Shown piece after piece: positions 53,754-62,961 of a stretch of 64,000 bases of DNA. This DNA comes from Caulobacter sp. (GTDB taxonomy: Bacteria; Pseudomonadota; Alphaproteobacteria; Caulobacterales; Caulobacteraceae), in NCBI RefSeq assembly GCF_017744445.1, contig NZ_JAGIBH010000003.1:248001-312000 (forward strand). The letters are read 5' to 3'. The notes beneath the pieces are model-generated. The model was not told where the DNA came from, searched no databases, and saw only the letters and a program-made list of their open reading frames with translations. The stretch's first letter is position 1; each line of letters begins with the position of its first letter. Position numbers and translations under genes: made by a program.

Positions 53754-54821
53754 TCAGCCCTTCTTCTTGGCCGCGGTCTTGGCCTTGCGCGAGTTGGAGC
53801 CGGCGCCCTTCACGGCGATCGATTCCTTGACCGGCAGGGCGCGCGGCGGCTCGGGCGGCAGGGTCGCGCCGGCGCCCTTGACCACGCAGGCGCCCGTATC
53901 GATCAGGATGTGCTGACCCAGGCAGAAGATGTCCTCGTAGTGCGGCTTGGACACGGCCAGGCACTGATAGAGGTTCAGCTTGGCCATGTTCAGGCAGTTG
54001 GCCGTGGCCCAGTCGCTGCTGAGGGCGTCGATCGTGGCCAGGTTGTTGTCGCCGGCCGCGCCCAGGGCCGCCAGCGCCGCCACGGCCAGGCCGCGGATGA
54101 CGATCGGCTGGTAGGGGGCGGGCGCCGCGCGCGGGGTCAGGCCCAGCGGCTGGCCGCCGGTCGAGGCCTGCTGCAGCACGGCCACGTCGGCGCTCTCGGC
54201 CAGGGCCGGGGTGGCCGACAGGGTCTTGGCCGAGGCCAGGCGACCGTCGCGATCGACCACGGCGGCCTTGGACCATGACGCCTTCTGCACGTCATAGGCG
54301 GCCTGCTTCACGGCCTTGCCGGCCATGTAGACCTTCAGGCCGTCGCCGCCGATCTGGTCGATGATCAGGCCCGCGGCGCTGTCGGCGCCCTTGAACACGG
54401 CCGCGTAGGACGGGTTGGAGATGATGTTGGCCACCATCTCCTGGCGCTGGGTCGGATTGGCCGCCACTTCGCGCACCGAGGCGACGAAGGTCGGGTCCTG
54501 CAGGGCCAGGACGGCGGCATAGGCCACCGCGCCGTTCATGAACGACTTGGTCTCGTAGGCCGAGCCGACCTTCAGCGAGGCCTGGATCTGGTCGCCGTTC
54601 TGGAAGGACGACGACACCTGGCCGGCGCGGGCCATGTAGCCGCGGAAGGCGCTGGCGCGCTCGACCAGGCTGGCCGACAGGGTGATCGGCGGCGGGGGCG
54701 GCGGCGCCTGGACGACCGGCGGCGGCGCGGGCGGGGGCGGCGAGCTACAGGCCGCCACCAGGGCGGCCAGCGCCACGACGGTCGTCGTCAGGACGACGCG
54801 CGTACGCGAAAAGGAACGCAT
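53754..54821 (-). CDS. Lipoprotein of unknown function
   Basis: 355 residues. Lipobox LVAAC with lipidated Cys25, a Pro-rich linker (about 27-46), then a helical, Ala-rich domain (AFRGYMARAGQVSSSFQNGDQIQ). The C-terminal half has Cys-rich segments (ANCLNMAKLNLYQCLAVSK, DIFCLGQHILIDTGACVV) and a Lys-rich basic tail. No family recognised. Probably an envelope protein; single gene with its own terminator. Confidence 0.8.
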   Translation of the reverse strand: MRSFSRTRVVLTTTVVALAALVAACSSPPPPAPPPVVQAPPPPPPITLSASLVERASAFRGYMARAGQVSSSFQNGDQIQASLKVGSAYETKSFMNGAVAYAAVLALQDPTFVASVREVAANPTQRQEMVANIISNPSYAAVFKGADSAAGLIIDQIGGDGLKVYMAGKAVKQAAYDVQKASWSKAAVVDRDGRLASAKTLSATPALAESADVAVLQQASTGGQPLGLTPRAAPAPYQPIVIRGLAVAALAALGAAGDNNLATIDALSSDWATANCLNMAKLNLYQCLAVSKPHYEDIFCLGQHILIDTGACVVKGAGATLPPEPPRALPVKESIAVKGAGSNSRKAKTAAKKKG

Positions 54822-54973
54822 TCTCGAAACTTCCCCATCAAGTCTAGGCGGCCGGCAGGTCCCCTGGCGGCGCGCTTAGCACCCCGGGTCGGCGAGATTG
54901 TGACTGTCGCCCCGTTAACCAGACTTTTACAAGCGTGACCGTGCGAGAGGCGAGTAGGCGCTTCTTAAACCCG

Positions 54974-55091
54974 CTTCCCCGGCGAAAGCCGGGGCCCAGA
55001 TGGAATGGCGCTGGGGTGGGTTCTATGAACTCTGCGTTCTTCCGATCAGCCCAAACGCCTTGAGATCTGGATCCCGGCTTTCGCCGGGAAG
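54974..55091. repeat. Palindromic repeat, family A copy 5
   Basis: Left arm CTTCCCCGGCGAAAGCCGGG... with CCCAGAT, right arm ATCTGGATCCCGGCTTTCGCC... The centre holds GCGCTGGGG and TTCCGATCAGCCCAAACGCC, shared with the copy at 16737-16855. Just downstream of prs on its strand. The rest of 54822-55115 shows no gene. Confidence 0.88.
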
Positions 55092-55115
55092 ACGGAGAAG
55101 GGGAAAGTGCCGCCC

Positions 55116-56054
55116 TTAGTCGAACAGCTTCGACACCGACTCTTCGTTGGCGATGCGGCGGATGGCTTCGCCGATCAGCGGGGCGCACGAGACGTAGCGG
55201 ATCTTGGGGCAGGCCTTGGCGGGGTCGGAGGCCTCGATCGAGTCGGTGACCACCAGCTCGGTCAGCACCGAATTGGCGACGCGGTCGACCGCCGCGCCCG
55301 ACAGCACGCCGTGGGTGATGTAGGCGCTGACCGACTTGGCGCCGTGGCTCATCAGAGCCTGGGCGGCGTTGCACAGGGTGCCGGCCGAATCGGCGATGTC
55401 GTCGAACAGGATGCAGCGGCGATCCTTGACGTCGCCGATGATGTTCATGACTTCCGACTGGCCCGGGCCCGAGCGGCGCTTGTCGACGATGGCGAGGTCG
55501 GCGTCGTCCAGGCGTTTGGCCAGGGCGCGGGCGCGCACCACGCCGCCGACGTCCGGCGACACGACCATCAGGTCGGGGCCCATCGGATAGTGCTTGCGCA
55601 CGTCCTCGGCCATCAGGCGCGAGGGCAGCAGGTTGTCGGTCGGGATGTCGAAGAAGCCTTGAATCTGACCGGCGTGCAGGTCCATCGTCAGGACGCGGTC
55701 GGCGCCCGAGCGGGTGATCAGGTTGGCGACCAGCTTGGCCGAGATCGGCGTGCGGCCGCCGGTCTTACGGTCCTGGCGGGCATAGCCGAAATAGGGCAGC
55801 ACGGCGGTGATGCGCTTGCCCGACGCGCGCTTCAGGGCGTCGATGCAGATCAGCAGCTCCATCAGGTTGTCGTTGGCCGGATAGCTGGTCGACTGGATGA
55901 CGAAGACGTCCTCGCCCCGCACGTTCTCGTCGATGGTGACGAAAACCTCGAGGTCGGCGAACCGGCGCACCTGGGCGCGGGTCAGCGGCATGTCGAGATA
56001 TTCCGCGATCGCCTGGGACAGCGGGCGGTTGGAGTTGCCGGACAGCAGCTTCAT
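55116..56054 (-). CDS. prs: Ribose-phosphate pyrophosphokinase
   Basis: 312 residues, makes PRPP from ribose-5-phosphate and ATP for nucleotide, histidine and tryptophan synthesis. [19 protein letters not shown] flexible loop, [18 protein letters not shown], the PRPP loop [16 protein letters not shown]. Normal length. Followed by a family A repeat on its 3' side. Confidence 0.97.
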   Translation of the reverse strand: MKLLSGNSNRPLSQAIAEYLDMPLTRAQVRRFADLEVFVTIDENVRGEDVFVIQSTSYPANDNLMELLICIDALKRASGKRITAVLPYFGYARQDRKTGGRTPISAKLVANLITRSGADRVLTMDLHAGQIQGFFDIPTDNLLPSRLMAEDVRKHYPMGPDLMVVSPDVGGVVRARALAKRLDDADLAIVDKRRSGPGQSEVMNIIGDVKDRRCILFDDIADSAGTLCNAAQALMSHGAKSVSAYITHGVLSGAAVDRVANSVLTELVVTDSIEASDPAKACPKIRYVSCAPLIGEAIRRIANEESVSKLFD

Positions 56055-56192
56055 GGGGATATCTCGGGGTGGGGGCGGCCGATGCGGGGCCTTCTAGCAG
56101 CGATCGCCCCAGGCACAAGTGTTAACGGCCAGACTTTTTCGCTTCCGTATGCGGAGGATCGGTTCCGTGTCCTTTGGGCCTCAGGGTTTGCC

Positions 56193-56984
56193 CTAGGCTT
56201 CCAGCGAGATCGCCGACAGCAGACGGCCGTAGTCGCCCTCGTTGTTGAGGAAGGCGCGACGGTTGGAGAAGAACCACTCTTCCTCCGCCCGCGTGTCGCG
56301 GCCGACCCATTCGCGGCGCTCGACGCCGGCGGTCGCCAGGCGGTCCAGCACGAACGACGGCAGGTCGAAGAAGCGCTTGTCCTCGGCTGCGCCCGGCTTG
56401 AAAAACCGGCCCGAGCCCGGGCAGTCGGCCTCGAACCGGTGCAGGAAGTCGAGGCCGACCTCGTAGGACTTGGGACCGATGCAGGGGCCGACGACGCCGG
56501 TCATGCGCTCAGGCTTGGCGCCCAGCTCGACCATGCAGTCGACGGCGGCCTGGACGACGCCGTCCAGGGCCCCGCGCCAGCCGGCATGGGCGGCGGCCAC
56601 GATCCGGGCCTCGGGGTCGACCAGCAGCACCGGCGCGCAGTCGGCGGCCAGGGCGCCGCAGATCACGCCCGGCGTCCGGGTCACCACCGCGTCGCCCTCG
56701 GGGCGGACATCGCCCCACGAGCCGTCGGCCTTGATCGCGATGGTCGAGTGGATCTGGTAGCAGGTGTTGAGGTCTTCCGGATCGCCGCCGAACCAGCGCG
56801 CGGCGCGGGCGCGGTTCTCGACCACGTCGGCCGGATCGTCCTTGCTGCCGCGCCCGACGTTCAGGCTGTCGTAGATCCCGGTCGAGGTCCCGCCCTTGCG
56901 CGTGAAGAAGGCGTGCTTCACCCCCGGCAGGCTGGAGAGCAGCGGCGACTGGATGGTCGGCAGGTCGGGCGTCTTCTTGGTCAT
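56193..56984 (-). CDS. pgeF: Peptidoglycan editing factor PgeF (laccase-domain)
   Basis: 263 residues, YfiH/DUF152 fold. KHAFFTRKGGTSTGIYDSLN, a His in CYQIHSTIA, Cys in LAADCAPVLLVD and His in AAAHAGWRGAL form the zinc site. Removes misplaced L-Ser from peptidoglycan precursors in E. coli. ATG 56984 overlaps the stop of the methyltransferase gene (ATGA); lgt - methyltransferase - pgeF is one unit here. Confidence 0.95.
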   Translation of the reverse strand: MTKKTPDLPTIQSPLLSSLPGVKHAFFTRKGGTSTGIYDSLNVGRGSKDDPADVVENRARAARWFGGDPEDLNTCYQIHSTIAIKADGSWGDVRPEGDAVVTRTPGVICGALAADCAPVLLVDPEARIVAAAHAGWRGALDGVVQAAVDCMVELGAKPERMTGVVGPCIGPKSYEVGLDFLHRFEADCPGSGRFFKPGAAEDKRFFDLPSFVLDRLATAGVERREWVGRDTRAEEEWFFSNRRAFLNNEGDYGRLLSAISLEA

Positions 56985-58075
56985 GTCGCGTCCTCGAAGA
57001 GGGGGGGCGAAAGGTCGGGCGCGGTCAGGCACGCGACCTTGAACAGAGCGCCCATCTGCGCCTGTCCGATCAGCCGATCAAGCTGTCTTGCGACCTGCTC
57101 GGCGCGATCGGGGCGAGCCGTAGCCAACGCCTGGGCGCGGGCTTCGATGCCCAGGGCGGTCAGGAACTGCGCCTGGGTGATGACGGGGCCGGCTTTCGCG
57201 CCGGTTTCCCGCGCGGCGGCGACCACCGAGGGGAAGTCGGCCCAGACGGTCAGGTCGGCCAGGCCGGCGGTCTTCAGCGGGTCGACCTTCTGGTGGCCCT
57301 GGATGGCTTGCAGCGTATCGCCGGCCTCGGGCGCGGCCCGGCCGTAGTCGATCAGCAGCGCCGCGCCGCCGTCCGTTGCGAGGCGGTGAGCGATGTCGGA
57401 GGCCAGAGCGGCCTGGGCGGGGGATGACTCTAGAACGGAGCCAGGCGGCAGGCTCTCCTCCCCCACTGGGGGGGGAGGACCGGCGAAGCCGGTGGAGGGG
57501 CCTTTCGCCGACAGGGCCCGCAGCCCGAACGCCAGCTCACCATCCTCGCCAAGCCCGATCACGCGCTCGGCCCAGCCGCTTTCCGTCCGCACGAACTGCC
57601 GCGCGGGCAGGCAGTCCAGCAGCTCGTTGGCGACCAGGATCATCGGACCGGCTGGCACTTCATCCAGCCGTCCCACCCAGCGCGGCCCATCACCCAGCTT
57701 GGCCGCTTGCCGGGCCTTCAAAGGCCCCGACACCTCCACCAGCCACACCTCGGCCGCCTCGAGGAACGCCGGCTCCAGCCGCCCCGCCCGCAGCAGGTCG
57801 CTCATCAGCGTGCCGTCGCCCGGCCCCATCTCGACCAGCCGGAACGGCGAGGGCCGGCCCATCCGCGTCCAGGTCTCGATGGCCCACAGGCCGATCAGCT
57901 CGCCGAACATCTGGCTGACCAGCGGCGCGGTGATGAAGTCGCCGCCGGCCCCGAGATCAGGGCGCATGGCGTAGTAGCCGTCGCGCGGGTCGTGCAGGCA
58001 GCGGGTGAAGAACTCGGGAACGCCGATCGGCCCGTCCTGGGCGATCTGCGCCTTCAGGCGATCAAGCAGGCTCAT
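56981..58075 (-). CDS. NDUFAF7/MidA-type SAM-dependent methyltransferase with repeat-derived insert
   Basis: 364 residues. Rossmann methyltransferase of the DUF185 group that in mitochondria methylates a complex I subunit: GPIGVPEFFTRCLHDPRDGYY, GDFITAPLVSQMFGELIG, SAM motif VEMGPGDGTLMSDLL, NELLDCLPARQF. Residues about 191-209 (GPSTGFAGPPPPVGEE region) are encoded by a family B repeat segment (57453-57502), in frame and without a stop. That segment falls in a loop after LAFGLRALSA, so it may be tolerated. Overlaps lgt upstream by 14 bases and pgeF downstream by 4. Confidence 0.93.
   Translation of the reverse strand: MSLLDRLKAQIAQDGPIGVPEFFTRCLHDPRDGYYAMRPDLGAGGDFITAPLVSQMFGELIGLWAIETWTRMGRPSPFRLVEMGPGDGTLMSDLLRAGRLEPAFLEAAEVWLVEVSGPLKARQAAKLGDGPRWVGRLDEVPAGPMILVANELLDCLPARQFVRTESGWAERVIGLGEDGELAFGLRALSAKGPSTGFAGPPPPVGEESLPPGSVLESSPAQAALASDIAHRLATDGGAALLIDYGRAAPEAGDTLQAIQGHQKVDPLKTAGLADLTVWADFPSVVAAARETGAKAGPVITQAQFLTALGIEARAQALATARPDRAEQVARQLDRLIGQAQMGALFKVACLTAPDLSPPLFEDAT
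57453..57502. repeat. Family B repeat segment inside a coding gene
   Basis: CTCCTCCCCCACTGGGGGGG... then GAGGACCGGCGAAGCCGGTG and GAGGGG. It matches the right half of the intergenic element at 18690-18740 and is read in frame in the methyltransferase gene. Confidence 0.85.
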
Positions 58076-58958
58076 GAGCCTCGACAGGTTCTTTCAGGGC
58101 CTTCCACATCAGCCAGCCGCCGATCAGGATCATCGGCGTCGACAGCAGCATCCCCATGGTCAGGCCCAGCGGGAAGTCGGGCATGCCCAGGTCGGGGTTG
58201 CGGACGTTCTCCAGCGACAGCCGGAACAGGCCGTAGGCGATCAGGAAGGTCGCCACGATCGCCCCGCGCCGTTGCAGCCATTTCAGGCGATAGACGCAGA
58301 AGGCCAGGATCGCGAACAGCAGCAGGCCTTCCAGGCCCGCCTCGTACAGCTGGCTGGGATGGCGCGGCAGCGGGCCGGCCGGGCAGATGTGCTGCGGGTG
58401 GCTGGCCTGGATGGTGGCGTTGCAGAAGATCATGCCGAACGGGCTGTCGGTCGGACGTCCCCACAGCTCGCCATTGATGAAGTTGGCGATGCGGCCAAAG
58501 AAGATGCCGATCGGCGCGACCGGCGCGATCAGGTCGCCCAGCTTCAGCACGTCGATCTTCTGCTGGCGGGCGAAGAACCAGATCGCCGCGCACACGCCCA
58601 GGAAGCCGCCGTGGAACGACATGCCGCCTTCCCAGATCTTGAAGACGTCCAGCGGATGCGCCGTCAGCCAGATCCGCTGGTCGGTGTTCAGCAGCATGTA
58701 GAAGAAGATGTAGCCCAGGCGTCCGCCCAGGATGATGCCCAGCGTGATCCAAAGGACCAGGTCGTCGATCTGCAAGGCCGTCGCCGTCGGGGCGCGGCCG
58801 CCCCACAGGCTGGGCGTGCGGGTCATGCGGATGGCGAAGCGCCAGCCCAGCAGGATCCCCGCCACATAGGCCAGGGCATACCAGCGCAGGGCCAGCGGAC
58901 CCCACTGCAAGGCCCAGGGGCCGATGTGCACGATGGGGTCGATATCGGGGAAAGGCAC
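58062..58958 (-). CDS. lgt: Phosphatidylglycerol:prolipoprotein diacylglyceryl transferase
   Basis: 298-residue inner-membrane enzyme with seven helices that attaches diacylglycerol to lipobox cysteines. LRWYALAYVAGILLGW, GGRLGYIFFYML, EGGMSFHGGFLGV and the Lgt signature GRIANFINGELWGRPTDSPF are present. GTG start at 58958. Several lipobox proteins in this window (28915, 53754) would be its substrates. First gene of the lgt/methyltransferase/pgeF unit. Confidence 0.97.
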   Translation of the reverse strand: MPFPDIDPIVHIGPWALQWGPLALRWYALAYVAGILLGWRFAIRMTRTPSLWGGRAPTATALQIDDLVLWITLGIILGGRLGYIFFYMLLNTDQRIWLTAHPLDVFKIWEGGMSFHGGFLGVCAAIWFFARQQKIDVLKLGDLIAPVAPIGIFFGRIANFINGELWGRPTDSPFGMIFCNATIQASHPQHICPAGPLPRHPSQLYEAGLEGLLLFAILAFCVYRLKWLQRRGAIVATFLIAYGLFRLSLENVRNPDLGMPDFPLGLTMGMLLSTPMILIGGWLMWKALKEPVEAHEPA

Positions 58959-59073
58959 GCGGCGGGGCTCCGTGCGGACAGATCGTCGCAGGTCTATAGG
59001 GTTCGCTCTTCGCTTTCACCCCCTGTTTCCCATATAAGAGCTGTCGCCCAACCTCGGGCCTTTCGGAACCGCG

Positions 59074-59331
59074 ATGCACAGCCAGAACCCCTTCCTCGAC
59101 GAATTCGCCAAACTGACCCAGGCGGCCATGGGCATCGCCCAGACGGCCGGCGAGGAGGCGAAGACCGCGATGCGGGCCCAGGCCGACCGTCTGGCGGCCG
59201 AGTTCGACCTGATCCGCCGCGACGATTTCGAGGCCCTGAAAGCCGAGGTCGCCGCCCTGCGTGAAGAGGTCGCCGCCCTCAAGGCGACGAAGAAAGCCCC
59301 GGCCAAAAAAACCGCGGGTTCAGGCGAATAG
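59074..59331 (+). CDS. UbiK/YqiC-like accessory factor (BMFP domain)
   Basis: 85 residues: an amphipathic helix (NPFLDEFAKLTQAAMGIAQTAG) and a coiled coil with heptads (LKAEVAALREEVAALKATKK), then a Lys/Ala tail. Relatives assist ubiquinone synthesis and trimerise on membranes. Divergent from lgt. The following gap (59332-59463) contains a GC hairpin GGCGGGGG-TAA-CCCCCGCC at 59419-59437 but no gene. Confidence 0.85.
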   Translation: MHSQNPFLDEFAKLTQAAMGIAQTAGEEAKTAMRAQADRLAAEFDLIRRDDFEALKAEVAALREEVAALKATKKAPAKKTAGSGE

Positions 59332-59463
59332 GCGAATCATCGCTCGCTTCCGACGTGAAGCGGGTTGAGACGAACGCAACGAAGCAGATTAGTGTCCCCT
59401 GGTACGTGAGCGATTCATGGCGGGGGTAACCCCCGCCGTCGCGGGCGGGGACGTAGGTTTTTC

Positions 59464-59970
59464 ATGGATACCCAACCGGAAGACGACGACGTCCTGATGG
59501 CTCTCGATCCCCTCGAGGTGGTCGAGCATGTGCTGTCGGCTGAAAATCTCACCTTTGATCGCACCGAAGACGGCGACCTGGCGTTCGCGCTGAAAGGCGA
59601 CTGGAAGGACTACGAGCTGTGGTTCGCCTGGCGGCCCGAGGCCGACTGCCTGCAGCTGTGCCTGTCGCTGGACCTGCGTGCGCCGAAGTCCAAACGCGCC
59701 AACGCCTACGAGCTCTTGGCCCTGATCAACCAGCGCGTCTGGCTGGGCCATTTCGAGGTCTGGACCGAGGACGGCGAGGTGGTCTTCCGCCACGCCCTGG
59801 CCCTGCCGGCCGGCGAGCGCCCGACCATGGCCCAGGCCGCCTCGATGATCGACGCCGCCGTGGAAGCCGCCGACCGCTTCTTCCCGGCCTTCGAATTCCT
59901 GCTGCAAGGCGCCAAGACCCCGGACCAGGCCATGGCCGCCTGCATGTTCGAGACGGTGGGCCAGGCCTGA
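59464..59970 (+). CDS. YbjN domain protein
   Basis: 168 residues. YbjN fold with LDPLEVVEHVLSAENLTFDRTEDGDLAFALKG, an LWFAWRPEADCLQLCLSLDL strand, and ELLALINQRVWLGHFEVWTEDGE. YbjN proteins are suggested to act as chaperone-like or stress factors; role unproven. Followed by the hairpin at 60011-60040 and then proC. Confidence 0.9.
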   Translation: MDTQPEDDDVLMALDPLEVVEHVLSAENLTFDRTEDGDLAFALKGDWKDYELWFAWRPEADCLQLCLSLDLRAPKSKRANAYELLALINQRVWLGHFEVWTEDGEVVFRHALALPAGERPTMAQAASMIDAAVEAADRFFPAFEFLLQGAKTPDQAMAACMFETVGQA

Positions 59971-60010
59971 TTGACGCCTTGGCCCTTGGCCGGGACGTTT
60001 TCGAAGCTTA

Positions 60011-60040
60011 AGGGCTCCGGCGAGACATCGTCGGAGCCCT
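60011..60040 (+). terminator. Hairpin between ybjN-like gene and proC
   Basis: AGGGCTCCG (60011-60019) and CGGAGCCCT (60032-60040), followed by TTG. Nine-base stem, 12-base loop, only a short T run. It ends 6 bases before the proC ATG, so it might also affect proC translation. Confidence 0.65.
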
Positions 60041-60046
60041 TTGCCT

Positions 60047-60829
60047 ATGACCCCCATCCTTCTTCTCGGCGCCGGACGCATGGGCGGGGCTCTGGCGCAG
60101 GGCTGGCGTGACGCCGGCGCCTTCTCGGCCGCCGACCTGATCATCCGGGATCCGAACGTCGACGCCGCCGCTTTCGAGGGCGCGACGGTCAATCCGTCGC
60201 TGGAGGCCCTGGGCGCGGCCAAGACCGTGCTGCTGGCCGTGAAGCCGCAGATTTGGCGCGAGGCGGTCAAGGACGTAGTTCCGCACTTGGCGGCGGACGC
60301 GGTGGTGGTCTCGATCGCCGCCGGGGTGCGCGCGGCGGACATCGCCGAGGCGTTCGGCGGGCGTCGTGTCGCGCGGGTGATGCCGACCACGGCGGTGGCG
60401 ATCGGGCGCGGGACGGCCTCGATCTATGCCGAAGATGCCGATGCCCGCGCGGCGGCGCATGCGCTGTTCGCGCCGGTGGCGACCGTGGTCGACCTGCCGA
60501 GTGAGGAGCTGATGCATGCGGCGACCGCGGTGTCGGGTTCGGCGCCGGCCTATCTATACGCCTTCGTCGAGGCGCTCGAAGCGGCCGGCGCGGCGCAGGG
60601 CCTGAACGCGGAAGACAGCGCGAAGCTGGCGCGGGCGACGATCATCGGGGCGGCGGCGCTGATGGAGCGCGGTGGCGAAGAGCCGGCCGAGCTGCGCAAG
60701 CAGGTGACGTCCCCCGGCGGCACGACGGCGGCGGCGCTGAGCGTGCTGATGGGCGAGGGCGGGTTCGGGGACCTCCTGCCGAAGGCGCTGGAGGCGGCGG
60801 TCAACCGCTCTAAGGAACTGGGCGGCTGA
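60047..60829 (+). CDS. proC: Pyrroline-5-carboxylate reductase
   Basis: 260 residues, last step of proline synthesis. NAD(P) loop LLLGAGRMGGALAQGW, AVKPQIW, VARVMPTTAVAIGRG, and the C-terminal dimer signature SPGGTTAAALSVL. ATG at 60047; a TTG two codons upstream is less likely. Followed by a family B repeat. Confidence 0.96.
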   Translation: MTPILLLGAGRMGGALAQGWRDAGAFSAADLIIRDPNVDAAAFEGATVNPSLEALGAAKTVLLAVKPQIWREAVKDVVPHLAADAVVVSIAAGVRAADIAEAFGGRRVARVMPTTAVAIGRGTASIYAEDADARAAAHALFAPVATVVDLPSEELMHAATAVSGSAPAYLYAFVEALEAAGAAQGLNAEDSAKLARATIIGAAALMERGGEEPAELRKQVTSPGGTTAAALSVLMGEGGFGDLLPKALEAAVNRSKELGG

Positions 60830-60832
60830 TAC

Positions 60833-60932
60833 AGGCCCCCTCCGCGCTGCGCGCTCCTCCCCCGGAGGGGGAAGAAGGATCCTTCCGCCCCCTCCGGGGG
60901 CGGACGACCGCGAAGCGGTCCGGTGGGGGCTT
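60833..60932. repeat. Intergenic repeat, family B copy 3
   Basis: GGCCCCCTCCGCGC...GCGC, CTCCTCCCCCGGAGGGGG, AAGAAGGATCCTT (itself palindromic), CCGCCCCCTCCGGGGGCGG and GACCGCGAAGCGGTC in series. Same modules as copies 1, 2 and 4. Between proC and the TetR-like gene. Confidence 0.87.
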
Positions 60933-60966
60933 GCTGAGCCGGCCGTCCTGACCCCATCTCTTTCCG

Positions 60967-61500
60967 ATGAGTGAAACCCTAGACCGCGCCGCCGACGCCG
61001 CCCTGGCCCTCGCCGCCGACAAGGCCTGGCCCTCCGTCACCCTGCGCGACATCGCCGCCAAGGCCGAGCTGCCGTTCCCCGACCTCTACGCCGCCGCGGC
61101 CAGCAAGCCCGCTGTCCTGGCCCACCTGTCGGCCCGCTTCGACCGCGCGGCCCTCGCCGTCGACTATCCGGAAAACTCCGAGACCCACGACCGCCTGTTC
61201 GACGCCGCCATGGCCCGCCTGGAGGCCATGGAGCCCCATCGCGCCGCCTTGCTGGCCATCGCCGGCGCCGAAGGCCCGCTAGCCTCGGCCGCCCGGTTCC
61301 CCCGCATCGCCCGCGCCATCCTGGAAGCCGCCGGCCTCCCCGCGACTCCGCCGCGTCTCATCGCCATGACCGCCGTCTGGGCCCGCGTCGTCCAGGTCTG
61401 GCGCGACGACGAAGGCGCCCTGAACCGCACGATGGCGGAGCTGGACAAGAGGTTGAAGCAGATGGCGGAGCGGCTGGGGAAGATCGGAGCGGGGTTCTAA
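60967..61500 (+). CDS. TetR-family-like regulator (COQ9-like C-terminus)
   Basis: 177 residues. N-terminal HTH pattern (LALAADKAWPSVTLRDIAAKAELPFPDLYAAAASKPAVLAHL) and an all-helical C-terminus (RLFDAAMARLEAMEPHRAALLAIA) typical of TetR/AcrR. A longer ligand domain is absent, so it may be a short COQ9-like protein instead. Convergent with the histidine kinase; overlaps its end by 4 bases. Confidence 0.8.
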   Translation: MSETLDRAADAALALAADKAWPSVTLRDIAAKAELPFPDLYAAAASKPAVLAHLSARFDRAALAVDYPENSETHDRLFDAAMARLEAMEPHRAALLAIAGAEGPLASAARFPRIARAILEAAGLPATPPRLIAMTAVWARVVQVWRDDEGALNRTMAELDKRLKQMAERLGKIGAGF

Positions 61501-62837
61501 CCCGGCAACCGGATCAGCGCCCGCAACCCCCCCATCATCGACCGCGACAGCACTAGGTCCCCGCCCAGCCCGCGCGCCATGTCCCGCGCGATGGCCAGGC
61601 CCAGGCCGACGCCCTTCTCGTTCTGGTTCCGGCTCTCGTCGAGCCGCGAGAACGGCTTGAACGCCTCTTCGTAACGATCTTCCGGGATGCCCGGCCCATC
61701 GTCGTCGACGGCGATCTCCACCCCGCCGGTGAGCCGCGCCGTCGCCGTGACCTTCACCCGGTCGGCATGGGCCACGCCGTTGTCGATCAGGTTGGCCAGC
61801 GCCCGGCGGAAGGCCAGCGGCCGCAGCCTTGCCTCCAGCCCCCGGGTGATCTCGGTCTCGATCATCGCCCCGCCGCGCTCGGCGTCGGCGACCACCCCCT
61901 CGACCAGTTCCGACAGATCCACGATCCGAGCGTCCTCGCCGCCCTCGCCACGCGCGAAGGCCAGGTACTCGTCGATCATGTGCTCCATTTCGGAGAGATC
62001 GCCCTTCATCGCCTCCAGCTGTTCGCTGGGCTCGGACATGGCCATTTCCAGCTTCAGGCGGGTCAGCGGCGTGCGCAGGTCGTGGCTGACGCTGGCCAAG
62101 AGGGCCGTGCGCTGTTCGATGTGGCGGACGATGCGGGCCTTCATGGCGATGAAGGCGTAGGCGGCTTTTCGCACCTCGCGCGCGCCATGCGGCTTGAAGT
62201 CGGGATCCTCGCCCCGGCCAAAAGCGTCGGCGGCGTCGGCCAGGCGCTCGATGGCCCGCACCTGGTTGCGGATGAACAGGATCGCCACCGCCGTCAGCAG
62301 CATGGTCGCCACCACCATCCACAGGATGAAGATGTGGCCCTGCGTGGCATAGGCCCGGTCGCGCAGGGCGTAGATCTGCAAGACCCCGCCCGGCACCTGC
62401 ACGCGGATATCGATATAGGCCGTGTAGCGGGTGGTATCGAACCAGAACGGATTGTCGAGGCGGTCTTCCAGGGCGTTCTGCAACGACCGGTCCAGGGCCG
62501 CGAACAGCGAGGGCCGGTGGCCGGTCGGCAGCTTCTTGCCCGGCTGGAAGGCCAGCGACAGCGACATCGAGTCCTCGGCCCGCTTGGCCAGCTTGTCGAG
62601 CGCGGCGGGACTGGGGTCGTCCTCGTAGGACTGCACGGCCCAGGCGATGTCGCCGGCCAGGCCTTCGGACAGGCGCGAGGTCACCGCCTGCCAGTGGGCG
62701 TCGAAGAACGCCCAGGTCACGGCGATCTGCATCACCGCCACCGGCAGGATGATGATCAAGAGACTCCGCCCGAACAGGGTGGTGGGCAGCAGGCGCTTGA
62801 GGGGTCTGGGGATGTTGAAGCGAGCGGAGAGAGGCAT
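61497..62837 (-). CDS. EnvZ-like sensor histidine kinase
   Basis: 446 residues. Two membrane helices (LLIIILPVAVMQIAVTWAFF and IFILWMVVATMLLTAVAILF) flank a periplasmic sensor (about 50-165), then HAMP, HisKA with His in SVSHDLRTPLTRLKLEMA, and HATPase_c (NLIDNGVAHAD, DDDGPGIPE, GVGLGLAI). Pairs with the OmpR-type regulator upstream across a family B repeat. Signal unknown. Confidence 0.94.
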   Translation of the reverse strand: MPLSARFNIPRPLKRLLPTTLFGRSLLIIILPVAVMQIAVTWAFFDAHWQAVTSRLSEGLAGDIAWAVQSYEDDPSPAALDKLAKRAEDSMSLSLAFQPGKKLPTGHRPSLFAALDRSLQNALEDRLDNPFWFDTTRYTAYIDIRVQVPGGVLQIYALRDRAYATQGHIFILWMVVATMLLTAVAILFIRNQVRAIERLADAADAFGRGEDPDFKPHGAREVRKAAYAFIAMKARIVRHIEQRTALLASVSHDLRTPLTRLKLEMAMSEPSEQLEAMKGDLSEMEHMIDEYLAFARGEGGEDARIVDLSELVEGVVADAERGGAMIETEITRGLEARLRPLAFRRALANLIDNGVAHADRVKVTATARLTGGVEIAVDDDGPGIPEDRYEEAFKPFSRLDESRNQNEKGVGLGLAIARDMARGLGGDLVLSRSMMGGLRALIRLPG

Positions 62838-62841
62838 GGCT

Positions 62842-62956
62842 ACTGGCCCCCTCCGCGCCTGCGGCGCTCCTCCCCCGGAGGGGGAAGAAGGGGGCAGCCG
62901 CTATCCTTCTTCCCCCTCCGGGGGAGGAGGATGCGCAGCATCCGGAGGGGGCCAGT
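62842..62956. repeat. Intergenic repeat, family B copy 4
   Basis: Outer arms ACTGGCCCCCTCCG and CGGAGGGGGCCAGT; inner CTCCTCCCCCGGAGGGGGAA and TTCCCCCTCCGGGGGAGGA. It separates the response regulator from its kinase, where most such pairs are contiguous. Confidence 0.88.
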
Positions 62957-62961
62957 GATCA

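Noticed and set aside
59419..59437. Terminator after the ubiK-like gene
   Set aside because: The stem is good but no T run follows at a suitable distance; listed only as a hairpin in the gene entry.
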